This document shows positions 51,301 to 64,000 of a stretch of 64,000 nt of DNA, one piece after another. The position numbers were made by a program, and so were the translations under genes. The stretch is from positions 6,510,001-6,574,000 of the forward strand of contig OY754476.1 in NCBI GenBank assembly GCA_963575645.1. The letters are read 5' to 3'. This DNA comes from Xanthostigma xanthostigma (taxonomy: Eukaryota; Arthropoda; Insecta; Raphidioptera; Raphidiidae). Position 1 is the stretch's first letter. Each line of letters begins with the position of its first letter. The notes under the pieces are model-generated. The model made no database searches and was not told where the DNA came from. It saw only the letters and a list, made by a program, of their open reading frames with translations.

Positions 51301-52975
51301 CTAATGATACAGATGTGGGAGTGGCCGGAATCGATTCAGCGCAACTTTTTACATAAGAATAACCTCAGTTGTAAGTCGTATGAGAACATTATGACAGTGA
51401 TTTTTGTGTTTTTTTAAAATCGAAAAAAGTAAGAAGGGGGTACCCTTCTTACAAAATTGAAAAATTTTTGAAAAATAGATTCGTTTGATATTATGCATAC
51501 TTATAGAGAAAGTCATTCTGAATCGATTCCGACCACCCGCAGCCTTGTATCTCTTTTGGTTTCGGAGATATAGCCATTTTAAAGTGTTTAAATTTTTTTA
51601 CACTTTAAACCGTCATAGCGTCTAAACTAACAGAGATACGAATGTGCGCTTGGTCCCATTCGATTCAGCGTACTTTTTTCTATAAGACACGTTACTATTA
51701 AGCATATCTAAAAAAATTATATATTTTGCCAAATATCGCAAAACGTTCGTGTTTTCATATGCGTTTTGCAAAAAAGCAACTTTTTAAGACACTAAGCGAC
51801 TTTTGGACCGTTCTATACTAACCGAACTTATAGAAAATTTCAAGCTGAATCGATTCCGACAATCCACAACCTTGTATCACTTTTAGTTTCAGAGATATTA
51901 GCGTTTATTTATTTTATTTGAGAAAAATTTTAAAGCGCCGTAACTCTTAAACGACTAATGATACAGATGTGGGAGTGGCCGGAATCGATTCAGCGCAACT
52001 TTTTACATAAGAATAACCTCAGTTGTAAGTCGTATGAGAACATTATGACAGTGATTTTTGTGTTTTTTTAAAATCGAAAAAAGTAAGAAGGGGGTACCCT
52101 TCTTACAAAATTGAAAAATTTTTGAAAAATAGATTCGTTTGATATTATGCATACTTATAGAGAAAGTCATTCTGAATCGATTCCGACCACCCGCAGCCTT
52201 GTATCTCTTTTGGTTTCGGAGATATAGCCATTTTAAAGTGTTTAAATTTTTTTACACTTTAAACCGTCATAGCGTCTAAACTAACAGAGATACGAATGTG
52301 CGCTTGGTCCCATTCGATTCAGCGTACTTTTTTCTATAAGACACGTTACTATTAAGCATATCTAAAAAAATTATATATTTTGCCAAATATCGCAAAACGT
52401 TCGTGTTTTCATATGCGTTTTGCAAAAAAGCAACTTTTTAAGACACTAAGCGACTTTTGGACCGTTCTATACTAACCGAACTTATAGAAAATTTCAAGCT
52501 GAATCGATTCCGACAATCCACAACCTTGTATCACTTTTAGTTTCAGAGATATTAGCGTTTATTTATTTTATTTGAGAAAAATTTTAAAGCGCCGTAACTC
52601 TTAAACGACTAATGATACAGATGTGGGAGTGGCCGGAATCGATTCAGCGCAACTTTTTACATAAGAATAACCTCAGTTGTAAGTCGTATGAGAACATTAT
52701 GACAGTGATTTTTGTGTTTTTTTAAAATCGAAAAAAGTAAGAAGGGGGTACCCTTCTTACAAAATTGAAAAATTTTTGAAAAATAGATTCGTTTGATATT
52801 ATGCATACTTATAGAGAAAGTCATTCTGAATCGATTCCGACCACCCGCAGCCTTGTATCTCTTTTGGTTTCGGAGATATAGCTATTTTAAAGTGTTTAAA
52901 TTTTTTTACACTTTAAACCGTCATAGCGTCTAAACTAACAGAGATACGAATGTGCGCTTGGTCCCATTCGATTCA
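48398..52975. repeat. Copies 75-81, irregular 3- and 4-copy units
   Basis: Copy 75 has A187/C196/T244, 76 is consensus and 77 has T562. Copy 78 has A187/C196/T244, 79 is consensus, 80 has G82, and 81 has G82 with T562. Each T244 copy begins a group that ends in a T562 copy, with a length of three or four monomers. Confidence 0.8.
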
Positions 52976-55900
52976 GCGTACTTTTTTCTATAAGACACGT
53001 TACTATTAAGCATATCTAAAAAAATTATATATTTTGCCAAATATCGCAAAACGTTCATGTTTTCATATGCGTTTTGCAAAAAAGCAACTTTTTAAGACAC
53101 TAAGCGACTTTTGGACCGTTCTATACTAACCGAACTTATAGAAAATTTCAAGCTGAATCGAATCCGACAACCCACAACCTTGTATCACTTTTAGTTTCAG
53201 AGATATTAGCGTTTATTTTTTTTATTTGAGAAAAATTTTAAAGCGCCGTAACTCTTAAACGACTAATGATACAGATGTGGGAGTGGCCGGAATCGATTCA
53301 GCGCAACTTTTTACATAAGAATGACCTCAGTTGTAAGTCGTATGAGAACATTATGACAGTGATTTTTGTGTTTTTTTAAAATCGAAAAAAGTAAGAAGGG
53401 GGTACCCTTCTTACAAAATTGAAAAATTTTTGAAAAATAGATTCGTTTGATATTATGCATACTTATAGAGAAAGTCATTCTGAATCGATTCCGACCACCC
53501 GCAGCCTTGTATCTCTTTTGGTTTCGGAGATATAGCCATTTTAAAGTGTTTAAATTTTTTTACACTTTAAACCGTCATAGCGTCTAAACTAACAGAGATA
53601 CGAATGTGCGCTTGGTCCCATTCGATTCAGCGTACTTTTTTCTATAAGACACGTTACTATTAAGCATATCTAAAAAAATTATATATTTTGCCAAATATCG
53701 CAAAACGTTCATGTTTTCATATGCGTTTTGCAAAAAAGCAACTTTTTAAGACACTAAGCGACTTTTGGACCGTTCTATACTAACCGAACTTATAGAAAAT
53801 TTCAAGCTGAATCGATTCCGACAATCCACAACCTTGTATCACTTTTAGTTTCAGAGATATTAGCGTTTATTTATTTTATTTGAGAAAAATTTTAAAGCGC
53901 CGTAACTCTTAAACGACTAATGATACAGATGTGGGAGTGGCCGGAATCGATTCAGCGCAACTTTTTACATAAGAATAACCTCAGTTGTAAGTCGTATGAG
54001 AACATTATGACAGTGATTTTTGTGTTTTTTTAAAATCGAAAAAAGTAAGAAGGGGGTACCCTTCTTACAAAATTGAAAAATTTTTGAAAAATAGATTCGT
54101 TTGATATTATGCATACTTATAGAGAAAGTCATTCTGAATCGATTCCGACCACCCGCAGCCTTGTATCTCTTTTGGTTTCGGAGATATAGCCATTTTAAAG
54201 TGTTTAAATTTTTTTACACTTTAAACCGTCATAGCGTCTAAACTAACAGAGATACGAATGTGCGCTTGGTCCCATTCGATTCAGCGTACTTTTTTCTATA
54301 AGACACGTTACTATTAAGCATATCTAAAAAAATTATATATTTTGCCAAATATCGCAAAACGTTCGTGTTTTCATATGCGTTTTGCAAAAAAGCAACTTTT
54401 TAAGACACTAAGCGACTTTTGGACCGTTCTATACTAACCGAACTTATAGAAAATTTCAAGCTGAATCGATTCCGACAATCCACAACCTTGTATCACTTTT
54501 AGTTTCAGAGATATTAGCGTTTATTTATTTTATTTGAGAAAAATTTTAAAGCGCCGTAACTCTTAAACGACTAATGATACAGATGTGGGAGTGGCCGGAA
54601 TCGATTCAGCGCAACTTTTTACATAAGAATAACCTCAGTTGTAAGTCGTATGAGAACATTATGACAGTGATTTTTGTGTTTTTTTAAAATCGAAAAAAGT
54701 AAGAAGGGGGTACCCTTCTTACAAAATTGAAAAATTTTTGAAAAATAGATTCGTTTGATATTATGCATACTTATAGAGAAAGTCATTCTGAATCGATTCC
54801 GACCACCCGCAGCCTTGTATCTCTTTTGGTTTCGGAGATATAGCCATTTTAAAGTGTTTAAATTTTTTTACACTTTAAACCGTCATAGCGTCTAAACTAA
54901 CAGAGATACGAATGTGCGCTTGGTCCCATTCGATTCAGCGTACTTTTTTCTATAAGACACGTTACTATTAAGCATATCTAAAAAAATTATATATTTTGCC
55001 AAATATCGCAAAACGTTCATGTTTTCATATGCGTTTTGCAAAAAAGCAACTTTTTAAGACACTAAGCGACTTTTGGACCGTTCTATACTAACCGAACTTA
55101 TAGAAAATTTCAAGCTGAATCGATTCCGACAATCCACAACCTTGTATCACTTTTAGTTTCAGAGATATTAGCGTTTATTTATTTTATTTGAGAAAAATTT
55201 TAAAGCGCCGTAACTCTTAAACGACTAATGATACAGATGTGGGAGTGGCCGGAATCGATTCAGCGCAACTTTTTACATAAGAATAACCTCAGTTGTAAGT
55301 CGTATGAGAACATTATGACAGTGATTTTTGTGTTTTTTTAAAATCGAAAAAAGTAAGAAGGGGGTACCCTTCTTACAAAATTGAAAAATTTTTGAAAAAT
55401 AGATTCGTTTGATATTATGCATACTTATAGAGAAAGTCATTCTGAATCGATTCCGACCACCCGCAGCCTTGTATCTCTTTTGGTTTCGGAGATATAGCCA
55501 TTTTAAAGTGTTTAAATTTTTTTACACTTTAAACCGTCATAGCGTCTAAACTAACAGAGATACGAATGTGCGCTTGGTCCCATTCGATTCAGCGTACTTT
55601 TTTCTATAAGACACGTTACTATTAAGCATATCTAAAAAAATTATATATTTTGCCAAATATCGCAAAACGTTCGTGTTTTCATATGCGTTTTGCAAAAAAG
55701 CAACTTTTTAAGACACTAAGCGACTTTTGGACCGTTCTATACTAACCGAACTTATAGAAAATTTCAAGCTGAATCGATTCCGACAATCCACAACCTTGTA
55801 TCACTTTTAGTTTCAGAGATATTAGCGTTTATTTATTTTATTTGAGAAAAATTTTAAAGCGCCGTAACTCTTAAACGACTAATGATACAGATGTGGGAGT

Positions 55901-57553
55901 GGCCGGAATCGATTCAGCGCAACTTTTTACATAAGAATAACCTCAGTTGTAAGTCGTATGAGAACATTATGACAGTGATTTTTGTGTTTTTTTAAAATCG
56001 AAAAAAGTAAGAAGGGGGTACCCTTCTTACAAAATTGAAAAATTTTTGAAAAATAGATTCGTTTGATATTATGCATACTTATAGAGAAAGTCATTCTGAA
56101 TCGATTCCGACCACCCGCAGCCTTGTATCTCTTTTGGTTTCGGAGATATAGCCATTTTAAAGTGTTTAAATTTTTTTACACTTTAAACCGTCATAGCGTC
56201 TAAACTAACAGAGATACGAATGTGCGCTTGGTCCCATTCGATTCAGCGTACTTTTTTCTATAAGACACGTTACTATTAAGCATATCTAAAAAAATTATAT
56301 ATTTTGCCAAATATCGCAAAACGTTCATGTTTTCATATGCGTTTTGCAAAAAAGCAACTTTTTAAGACACTAAGCGACTTTTGGACCGTTCTATACTAAC
56401 CGAACTTATAGAAAATTTCAAGCTGAATCGAATCCGACAACCCACAACCTTGTATCACTTTTAGTTTCAGAGATATTAGCGTTTATTTATTTTATTTGAG
56501 AAAAATTTTAAAGCGCCGTAACTCTTAAACGACTAATGATACAGATGTGGGAGTGGCCGGAATCGATTCAGCGCAACTTTTTACATAAGAATAACCTCAG
56601 TTGTAAGTCGTATGAGAACATTATGACAGTGATTTTTGTGTTTTTTTAAAATCGAAAAAAGTAAGAAGGGGGTACCCTTCTTACAAAATTGAAAAATTTT
56701 TGAAAAATAGATTCGTTTGATATTATGCATACTTATAGAGAAAGTCATTCTGAATCGATTCCGACCACCCGCAGCCTTGTATCTCTTTTGGTTTCGGAGA
56801 TATAGCTATTTTAAAGTGTTTAAATTTTTTTACACTTTAAACCGTCATAGCGTCTAAACTAACAGAGATACGAATGTGCGCTTGGTCCCATTCGATTCAG
56901 CGTACTTTTTTCTATAAGACACGTTACTATTAAGCATATCTAAAAAAATTATATATTTTGCCAAATATCGCAAAACGTTCATGTTTTCATATGCGTTTTG
57001 CAAAAAAGCAACTTTTTAAGACACTAAGCGACTTTTGGACCGTTCTATACTAACCGAACTTATAGAAAATTTCAAGCTGAATCGATTCCGACAATCCACA
57101 ACCTTGTATCACTTTTAGTTTCAGAGATATTAGCGTTTATTTATTTTATTTGAGAAAAATTTTAAAGCGCCGTAACTCTTAAACGACTAATGATACAGAT
57201 GTGGGAGTGGCCGGAATCGATTCAGCGCAACTTTTTACATAAGAATAACCTCAGTTGTAAGTCGTATGAGAACATTATGACAGTGATTTTTGTGTTTTTT
57301 TAAAATCGAAAAAAGTAAGAAGGGGGTACCCTTCTTACAAAATTGAAAAATTTTTGAAAAATAGATTCGTTTGATATTATGCATACTTATAGAGAAAGTC
57401 ATTCTGAATCGATTCCGACCACCCGCAGCCTTGTATCTCTTTTGGTTTCGGAGATATAGCTATTTTAAAGTGTTTAAATTTTTTTACACTTTAAACCGTC
57501 ATAGCGTCTAAACTAACAGAGATACGAATGTGCGCTTGGTCCCATTCGATTCA
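52976..57553. repeat. Copies 82-88
   Basis: Copy 82 has A187/C196/T244 and a private G at 53323. Copy 83 is consensus, 84 has G82, 85 is consensus and 86 has G82. Copy 87 has A187/C196 with A244 and T562, and 88 has T562. Copies 82-84 repeat the order of copies 78-80. Confidence 0.8.
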
Positions 57554-60500
57554 GCGTACTTTTTTCTATAAGACACGTTACTATTAAGCATATCTAAAAA
57601 AATTATATATTTTGCCAAATATCGCAAAACGTTCATGTTTTCATATGCGTTTTGCAAAAAAGCAACTTTTTAAGACACTAAGCGACTTTTGGACCGTTCT
57701 ATACTAACCGAACTTATAGAAAATTTCAAGCTGAATCGAATCCGACAACCCACAACCTTGTATCACTTTTAGTTTCAGAGATATTAGCGTTTATTTTTTT
57801 TATTTGAGAAAAATTTTAAAGCGCCGTAACTCTTAAACGACTAATGATACAGATGTGGGAGTGGCCGGAATCGATTCAGCGCAACTTTTTACATAAGAAT
57901 AACCTCAGTTGTAAGTCGTATGAGAACATTATGACAGTGATTTTTGTGTTTTTTTAAAATCGAAAAAAGTAAGAAGGGGGTACCCTTCTTACAAAATTGA
58001 AAAATTTTTGAAAAATAGATTCGTTTGATATTATGCATACTTATAGAGAAAGTCATTCTGAATCGATTCCGACCACCCGCAGCCTTGTATCTCTTTTGGT
58101 TTCGGAGATATAGCCATTTTAAAGTGTTTAAATTTTTTTACACTTTAAACCGTCATAGCGTCTAAACTAACAGAGATACGAATGTGCGCTTGGTCCCATT
58201 CGATTCAGCGTACTTTTTTCTATAAGACACGTTACTATTAAGCATATCTAAAAAAATTATATATTTTGCCAAATATCGCAAAACGTTCATGTTTTCATAT
58301 GCGTTTTGCAAAAAAGCAACTTTTTAAGACACTAAGCGACTTTTGGACCGTTCTATACTAACCGAACTTATAGAAAATTTCAAGCTGAATCGAATCCGAC
58401 AACCCACAACCTTGTATCACTTTTAGTTTCAGAGATATTAGCGTTTATTTATTTTATTTGAGAAAAATTTTAAAGCGCCGTAACTCTTAAACGACTAATG
58501 ATACAGATGTGGGAGTGGCCGGAATCGATTCAGCGCAACTTTTTACATAAGAATAACCTCAGTTGTAAGTCGTATGAGAACATTATGACAGTGATTTTTG
58601 TGTTTTTTTAAAATCGAAAAAAGTAAGAAGGGGGTACCCTTCTTACAAAATTGAAAAATTTTTGAAAAATAGATTCGTTTGATATTATGCATACTTATAG
58701 AGAAAGTCATTCTGAATCGATTCCGACCACCCGCAGCCTTGTATCTCTTTTGGTTTCGGAGATATAGCCATTTTAAAGTGTTTAAATTTTTTTACACTTT
58801 AAACCGTCATAGCGTCTAAACTAACAGAGATACGAATGTGCGCTTGGTCCCATTCGATTCAGCGTACTTTTTTCTATAAGACACGTTACTATTAAGCATA
58901 TCTAAAAAAATTATATATTTTGCCAAATATCGCAAAACGTTCATGTTTTTTTATGCGTTTTGCAAAAAAGCAACTTTTTAAGACACTAAGCGACTTTTGG
59001 ACCGTTCTATACTAACCGAACTTATAGAAAATTTCAAGCTGAATCGAATCCGACAACCCACAACCTTGTATCACTTTTAGTTTCAGAGATATTAGCGTTT
59101 ATTTTTTTTATTTGAGAAAAATTTTAAAGCGCCGTAACTCTTAAACGACTAATGATACAGATGTGGGAGTGGCCGGAATCGATTCAGCGCAACTTTTTAC
59201 ATAAGAATAACCTCAGTTGTAAGTCGTATGAGAACATTATGACAGTGATTTTTGTGTTTTTTTAAAATCGAAAAAAGTAAGAAGGGGGTACCCTTCTTAC
59301 AAAATTGAAAAATTTTTGAAAAATAGATTCGTTTGATATTATGCATACTTATAGAGAAAGTCATTCTGAATCGATTCCGACCACCCGCAGCCTTGTATCT
59401 CTTTTGGTTTCGGAGATATAGCCATTTTAAAGTGTTTAAATTTTTTTACACTTTAAACCGTCATAGCGTCTAAACTAACAGAGATACGAATGTGCGCTTG
59501 GTCCCATTCGATTCAGCGTACTTTTTTCTATAAGACACGTTACTATTAAGCATATCTAAAAAAATTATATATTTTGCCAAATATCGCAAAACGTTCATGT
59601 TTTTTTATGCGTTTTGCAAAAAAGCAACTTTTTAAGACACTAAGCGACTTTTGGACCGTTCTATACTAACCGAACTTATAGAAAATTTCAAGCTGAATCG
59701 AATCCGACAACCCACAACCTTGTATCACTTTTAGTTTCAGAGATATTAGCGTTTATTTTTTTTATTTGAGAAAAATTTTAAAGCGCCGTAACTCTTAAAC
59801 GACTAATGATACAGATGTGGGAGTGGCCGGAATCGATTCAGCGCAACTTTTTACATAAGAATAACCTCAGTTGTAAGTCGTATGAGAACATTATGACAGT
59901 GATTTTTGTGTTTTTTTAAAATCGAAAAAAGTAAGAAGGGGGTACCCTTCTTACAAAATTGAAAAATTTTTGAAAAATAGATTCGTTTGATATTATGCAT
60001 ACTTATAGAGAAAGTCATTCTGAATCGATTCCGACCACCCGCAGCCTTGTATCTCTTTTGGTTTCGGAGATATAGCCATTTTAAAGTGTTTAAATTTTTT
60101 TACACTTTAAACCGTCATAGCGTCTAAACTAACAGAGATACGAATGTGCGCTTGGTCCCATTCGATTCAGCGTACTTTTTTCTATAAGACACGTTACTAT
60201 TAAGCATATCTAAAAAAATTATATATTTTGCCAAATATCGCAAAACGTTCATGTTTTCATATGCGTTTTGCAAAAAAGCAACTTTTTAAGACACTAAGCG
60301 ACTTTTGGACCGTTCTATACTAACCGAACTTATAGAAAATTTCAAGCTGAATCGAATCCGACAACCCACAACCTTGTATCACTTTTAGTTTCAGAGATAT
60401 TAGCGTTTATTTATTTTATTTGAGAAAAATTTTAAAGCGCCGTAACTCTTAAACGACTAATGATACAGATGTGGGAGTGGCCGGAATCGATTCAGCGCAA

Positions 60501-62131
60501 CTTTTTACATAAGAATAACCTCAGTTGTAAGTCGTATGAGAACATTATGACAGTGATTTTTGTGTTTTTTTAAAATCGAAAAAAGTCAGAAGGGGGTACC
60601 CTTCTTACAAAATTGAAAAATTTTTGAAAAATAGATTCGTTTGATATTATGCATACTTATAGAGAAAGTCATTCTGAATCGATTCCGACCACCCGCAGCC
60701 TTGTATCTCTTTTGGTTTCGGAGATATAGCCATTTTAAAGTGTTTAAATTTTTTTACACTTTAAACCGTCATAGCGTCTAAACTAACAGAGATACGAATG
60801 TGCGCTTGGTCCCATTCGATTCAGCGTACTTTTTTCTATAAGACACGTTACTATTAAGCATATCTAAAAAAATTATATATTTTGCCAAATATCGCAAAAC
60901 GTTCATGTTTTCATATGCGTTTTGCAAAAAAGCAACTTTTTAAGACACTAAGCGACTTTTGGACCGTTCTATACTAACCGAACTTATAGAAAATTTCAAG
61001 CTGAATCGAATCCGACAACCCACAACCTTGTATCACTTTTAGTTTCAGAGATATTAGCGTTTATTTATTTTATTTGAGAAAAATTTTAAAGCGCCGTAAC
61101 TCTTAAACGACTAATGATACAGATGTGGGAGTGGCCGGAATCGATTCAGCGCAACTTTTTACATAAGAATAACCTCAGTTGTAAGTCGTATGAGAACATT
61201 ATGACAGTGATTTTTGTGTTTTTTTAAAATCGAAAAAAGTAAGAAGGGGGTACCCTTCTTACAAAATTGAAAAATTTTTGAAAAATAGATTCGTTTGATA
61301 TTATGCATACTTATAGAGAAAGTCATTCTGAATCGATTCCGACCACCCGCAGCCTTGTATCTCTTTTGGTTTCGGAGATATAGCCATTTTAAAGTGTTTA
61401 AATTTTTTTACACTTTAAACCGTCATAGCGTCTAAACTAACAGAGATACGAATGTGCGCTTGGTCCCATTCGATTCAGCGTACTTTTTTCTATAAGACAC
61501 GTTACTATTAAGCATATCTAAAAAAATTATATATTTTGCCAAATATCGCAAAACGTTCATGTTTTTTTATGCGTTTTGCAAAAAAGCAACTTTTTAAGAC
61601 ACTAAGCGACTTTTGGACCGTTCTATACTAACCGAACTTATAGAAAATTTCAAGCTGAATCGAATCCGACAACCCACAACCTTGTATCACTTTTAGTTTC
61701 AGAGATATTAGCGTTTATTTTTTTTATTTGAGAAAAATTTTAAAGCGCCGTAACTCTTAAACGACTAATGATACAGATGTGGGAGTGGCCGGAATCGATT
61801 CAGCGCAACTTTTTACATAAGAATAACCTCAGTTGTAAGTCGTATGAGAACATTATGACAGTGATTTTTGTGTTTTTTTAAAATCGAAAAAAGTCAGAAG
61901 GGGGTACCCTTCTTACAAAATTGAAAAATTTTTGAAAAATAGATTCGTTTGATATTATGCATACTTATAGAGAAAGTCATTCTGAATCGATTCCGACCAC
62001 CCGCAGCCTTGTATCTCTTTTGGTTTCGGAGATATAGCCATTTTAAAGTGTTTAAATTTTTTTACACTTTAAACCGTCATAGCGTCTAAACTAACAGAGA
62101 TACGAATGTGCGCTTGGTCCCATTCGATTCA
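57554..62131. repeat. Copies 89-95, run of A187/C196 monomers
   Basis: All seven have A187/C196. T244 is present in 89, 91, 92 and 95 and absent in 90, 93 and 94. Copies 91, 92 and 95 share T89/T90, turning TTTTCATATG into a longer T run and losing the NdeI site. Copies 93 and 95 have C418. This is the longest unbroken run of this type in the window. Confidence 0.83.
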
Positions 62132-64000
62132 GCGTACTTTTTTCTATAAGACACGTTACTATTAAGCATATCTAAAAAAATTATATATTTTGCCAAATAT
62201 CGCAAAACGTTCATGTTTTCATATGCGTTTTGCAAAAAAGCAACTTTTTAAGACACTAAGCGACTTTTGGACCGTTCTATACTAACCGAACTTATAGAAA
62301 ATTTCAAGCTGAATCGATTCCGACAATCCACAACCTTGTATCACTTTTAGTTTCAGAGATATTAGCGTTTATTTATTTTATTTGAGAAAAATTTTAAAGC
62401 GCCGTAACTCTTAAACGACTAATGATACAGATGTGGGAGTGGCCGGAATCGATTCAGCGCAACTTTTTACATAAGAATAACCTCAGTTGTAAGTCGTATG
62501 AGAACATTATGACAGTGATTTTTGTGTTTTTTTAAAATCGAAAAAAGTAAGAAGGGGGTACCCTTCTTACAAAATTGAAAAATTTTTGAAAAATAGATTC
62601 GTTTGATATTATGCATACTTATAGAGAAAGTCATTCTGAATCGATTCCGACCACCCGCAGCCTTGTATCTCTTTTGGTTTCGGAGATATAGCCATTTTAA
62701 AGTGTTTAAATTTTTTTACACTTTAAACCGTCATAGCGTCTAAACTAACAGAGATACGAATGTGCGCTTGGTCCCATTCGATTCAGCGTACTTTTTTCTA
62801 TAAGACACGTTACTATTAAGCATATCTAAAAAAATTATATATTTTGCCAAATATCGCAAAACGTTCATGTTTTCATATGCGTTTTGCAAAAAAGCAACTT
62901 TTTAAGACACTAAGCGACTTTTGGACCGTTCTATACTAACCGAACTTATAGAAAATTTCAAGCTGAATCGATTCCGACAATCCACAACCTTGTATCACTT
63001 TTAGTTTCAGAGATATTAGCGTTTATTTATTTTATTTGAGAAAAATTTTAAAGCGCCGTAACTCTTAAACGACTAATGATACAGATGTGGGAGTGGCCGG
63101 AATCGATTCAGCGCAACTTTTTACATAAGAATAACCTCAGTTGTAAGTCGTATGAGAACATTATGACAGTGATTTTTGTGTTTTTTTAAAATCGAAAAAA
63201 GTAAGAAGGGGGTACCCTTCTTACAAAATTGAAAAATTTTTGAAAAATAGATTCGTTTGATATTATGCATACTTATAGAGAAAGTCATTCTGAATCGATT
63301 CCGACCACCCGCAGCCTTGTATCTCTTTTGGTTTCGGAGATATAGCCATTTTAAAGTGTTTAAATTTTTTTACACTTTAAACCGTCATAGCGTCTAAACT
63401 AACAGAGATACGAATGTGCGCTTGGTCCCATTCGATTCAGCGTACTTTTTCTATAAGACACGTTACTATTAAGCATATCTAAAAAAATTATATATTTTGC
63501 CAAATATCGCAAAACGTTCATGTTTTCATATGCGTTTTGCAAAAAAGCAACTTTTTAAGACACTAAGCGACTTTTGGACCGTTCTATACTAACCGAACTT
63601 ATAGAAAATTTCAAGCTGAATCGATTCCGACAATCCACAACCTTGTATCACTTTTAGTTTCAGAGATATTAGCGTTTATTTATTTTATTTGAGAAAAATT
63701 TTACAGCGCCGTAACTCTTAAACGACTAATGATACAGATGTGGGAGTGGCCGGAATCGATTCAGCGCAACTTTTTACATAAGAATAACCTCAGTTGTAAG
63801 TCGTATGAGAACATTATGACAGTGATTTTTGTGTTTTTTTAAAATCGAAAAAAGTCAGAAGGGGGTACCCTTCTTACAAAATTGAAAAATTTTTGAAAAA
63901 TAGATTCGTTTGATATTATGCATACTTATAGAGAAAGTCATTCTGAATCGATTCCGACCACCCGCAGCCTTGTATCTCTTTTGGTTTCGGAGATATAGCT
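62132..64000. repeat. Copies 96-98, last one truncated by the window
   Basis: Copies 96 and 97 are consensus. Copy 98 starts at 63440 and ends with the window after 561 bases. It has five T instead of six after GCGTAC, a private C at 63704, C418 and T562. It is the most altered T187/T196 copy apart from the A146 group. The array evidently continues beyond the window. Confidence 0.85.

Larger units (their letters stand above)
1..64000. repeat. 654-bp satellite DNA array, 97 full copies plus one partial
   Basis: The motif GCGTACTTTTTTCTATAAG recurs at 1, 655, 1309, 1963 and then every 654 bases to 63440, always on the same strand. Two one-base shifts are visible: +1 in copy 30 (copy 31 starts at 19622) and -1 inside copy 98. 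No insertion, inversion or unique spacer breaks the array, and neither boundary is in the window. Copies differ by only a few substitutions each, so the array is strongly homogenised. All six reading frames are closed by frequent stops in every monomer, so I see no genes. Such arrays are typical of centromeric or pericentromeric heterochromatin in animals and plants; the location here is inferred. Confidence 0.99.

Noticed and set aside
1-64000. CRISPR array
   Set aside because: The repeats are 654 bp, contiguous and without variable spacers, and there are no cas genes.
1-64000. Telomeric repeats, rDNA spacer or LTR/non-LTR transposon
   Set aside because: There are no short TTAGG-like tandem runs, no rRNA sequence, no coding remnants of reverse transcriptase or transposase, and no target-site duplications.

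Overview
The whole 64 kb window is one uninterrupted tandem satellite DNA array. I see no protein-coding gene, RNA gene, transposon or unique sequence in it. The monomer is 654 bp, about 33% G+C in copy 1. It repeats head to tail in one orientation as 97 complete copies plus a 98th cut off by the window end after 561 bases. Copy n starts at 1+654(n-1) for n up to 30 and at 2+654(n-1) from n=31. Only two length changes are visible: one extra A in copy 30 and one missing T in copy 98. Copies differ from each other at only a few sites each.

The monomer is an old duplication. Half A (offsets 1-325) and half B (326-654) align along their length, about 80% identical in the best core (159-235 against 486-562, by eye) and much more diverged elsewhere. 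Each half has the same plan: an AT-rich segment with a short hairpin, followed by a 151-bp imperfect inverted repeat. The dyads lie at offsets 177-327 and 505-655, so a symmetry axis recurs about every 327 bp. Half A has hairpin arms GCAAAACG/CGTTTTGC (71-78/95-102). Half B has GTAAGAAGGG/CCCTTCTTAC (416-425/430-439) around a GGTA loop, which creates one KpnI site (GGTACC) per monomer.

Base variants shared by non-adjacent copies show a patchwork of higher-order repeats: two different 5-mer orders (copies 6-21 and copies 29-33/53-57/58-62), a 4-mer (44-50), a 3-mer step (24-27), a 6-mer (63-74), and a nine-copy block (29-37) that recurs about 18,966 bp downstream (58-66). Copy 69 looks like a crossover product. 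This is the pattern expected of unequal exchange and gene conversion in a young, homogenised satellite.

The organism is a eukaryote. CpG is not depleted (29 in copy 1 against at most about 18 expected), which argues against heavy germline methylation and would fit an insect or other arthropod; that is inference. A pericentromeric or centromeric location is likely for such an array, but nothing in the window proves it. In the entries, 'offset' means position within a 654-bp monomer numbered from its GCGTAC start, and variants are written as offset plus base (for example A187).
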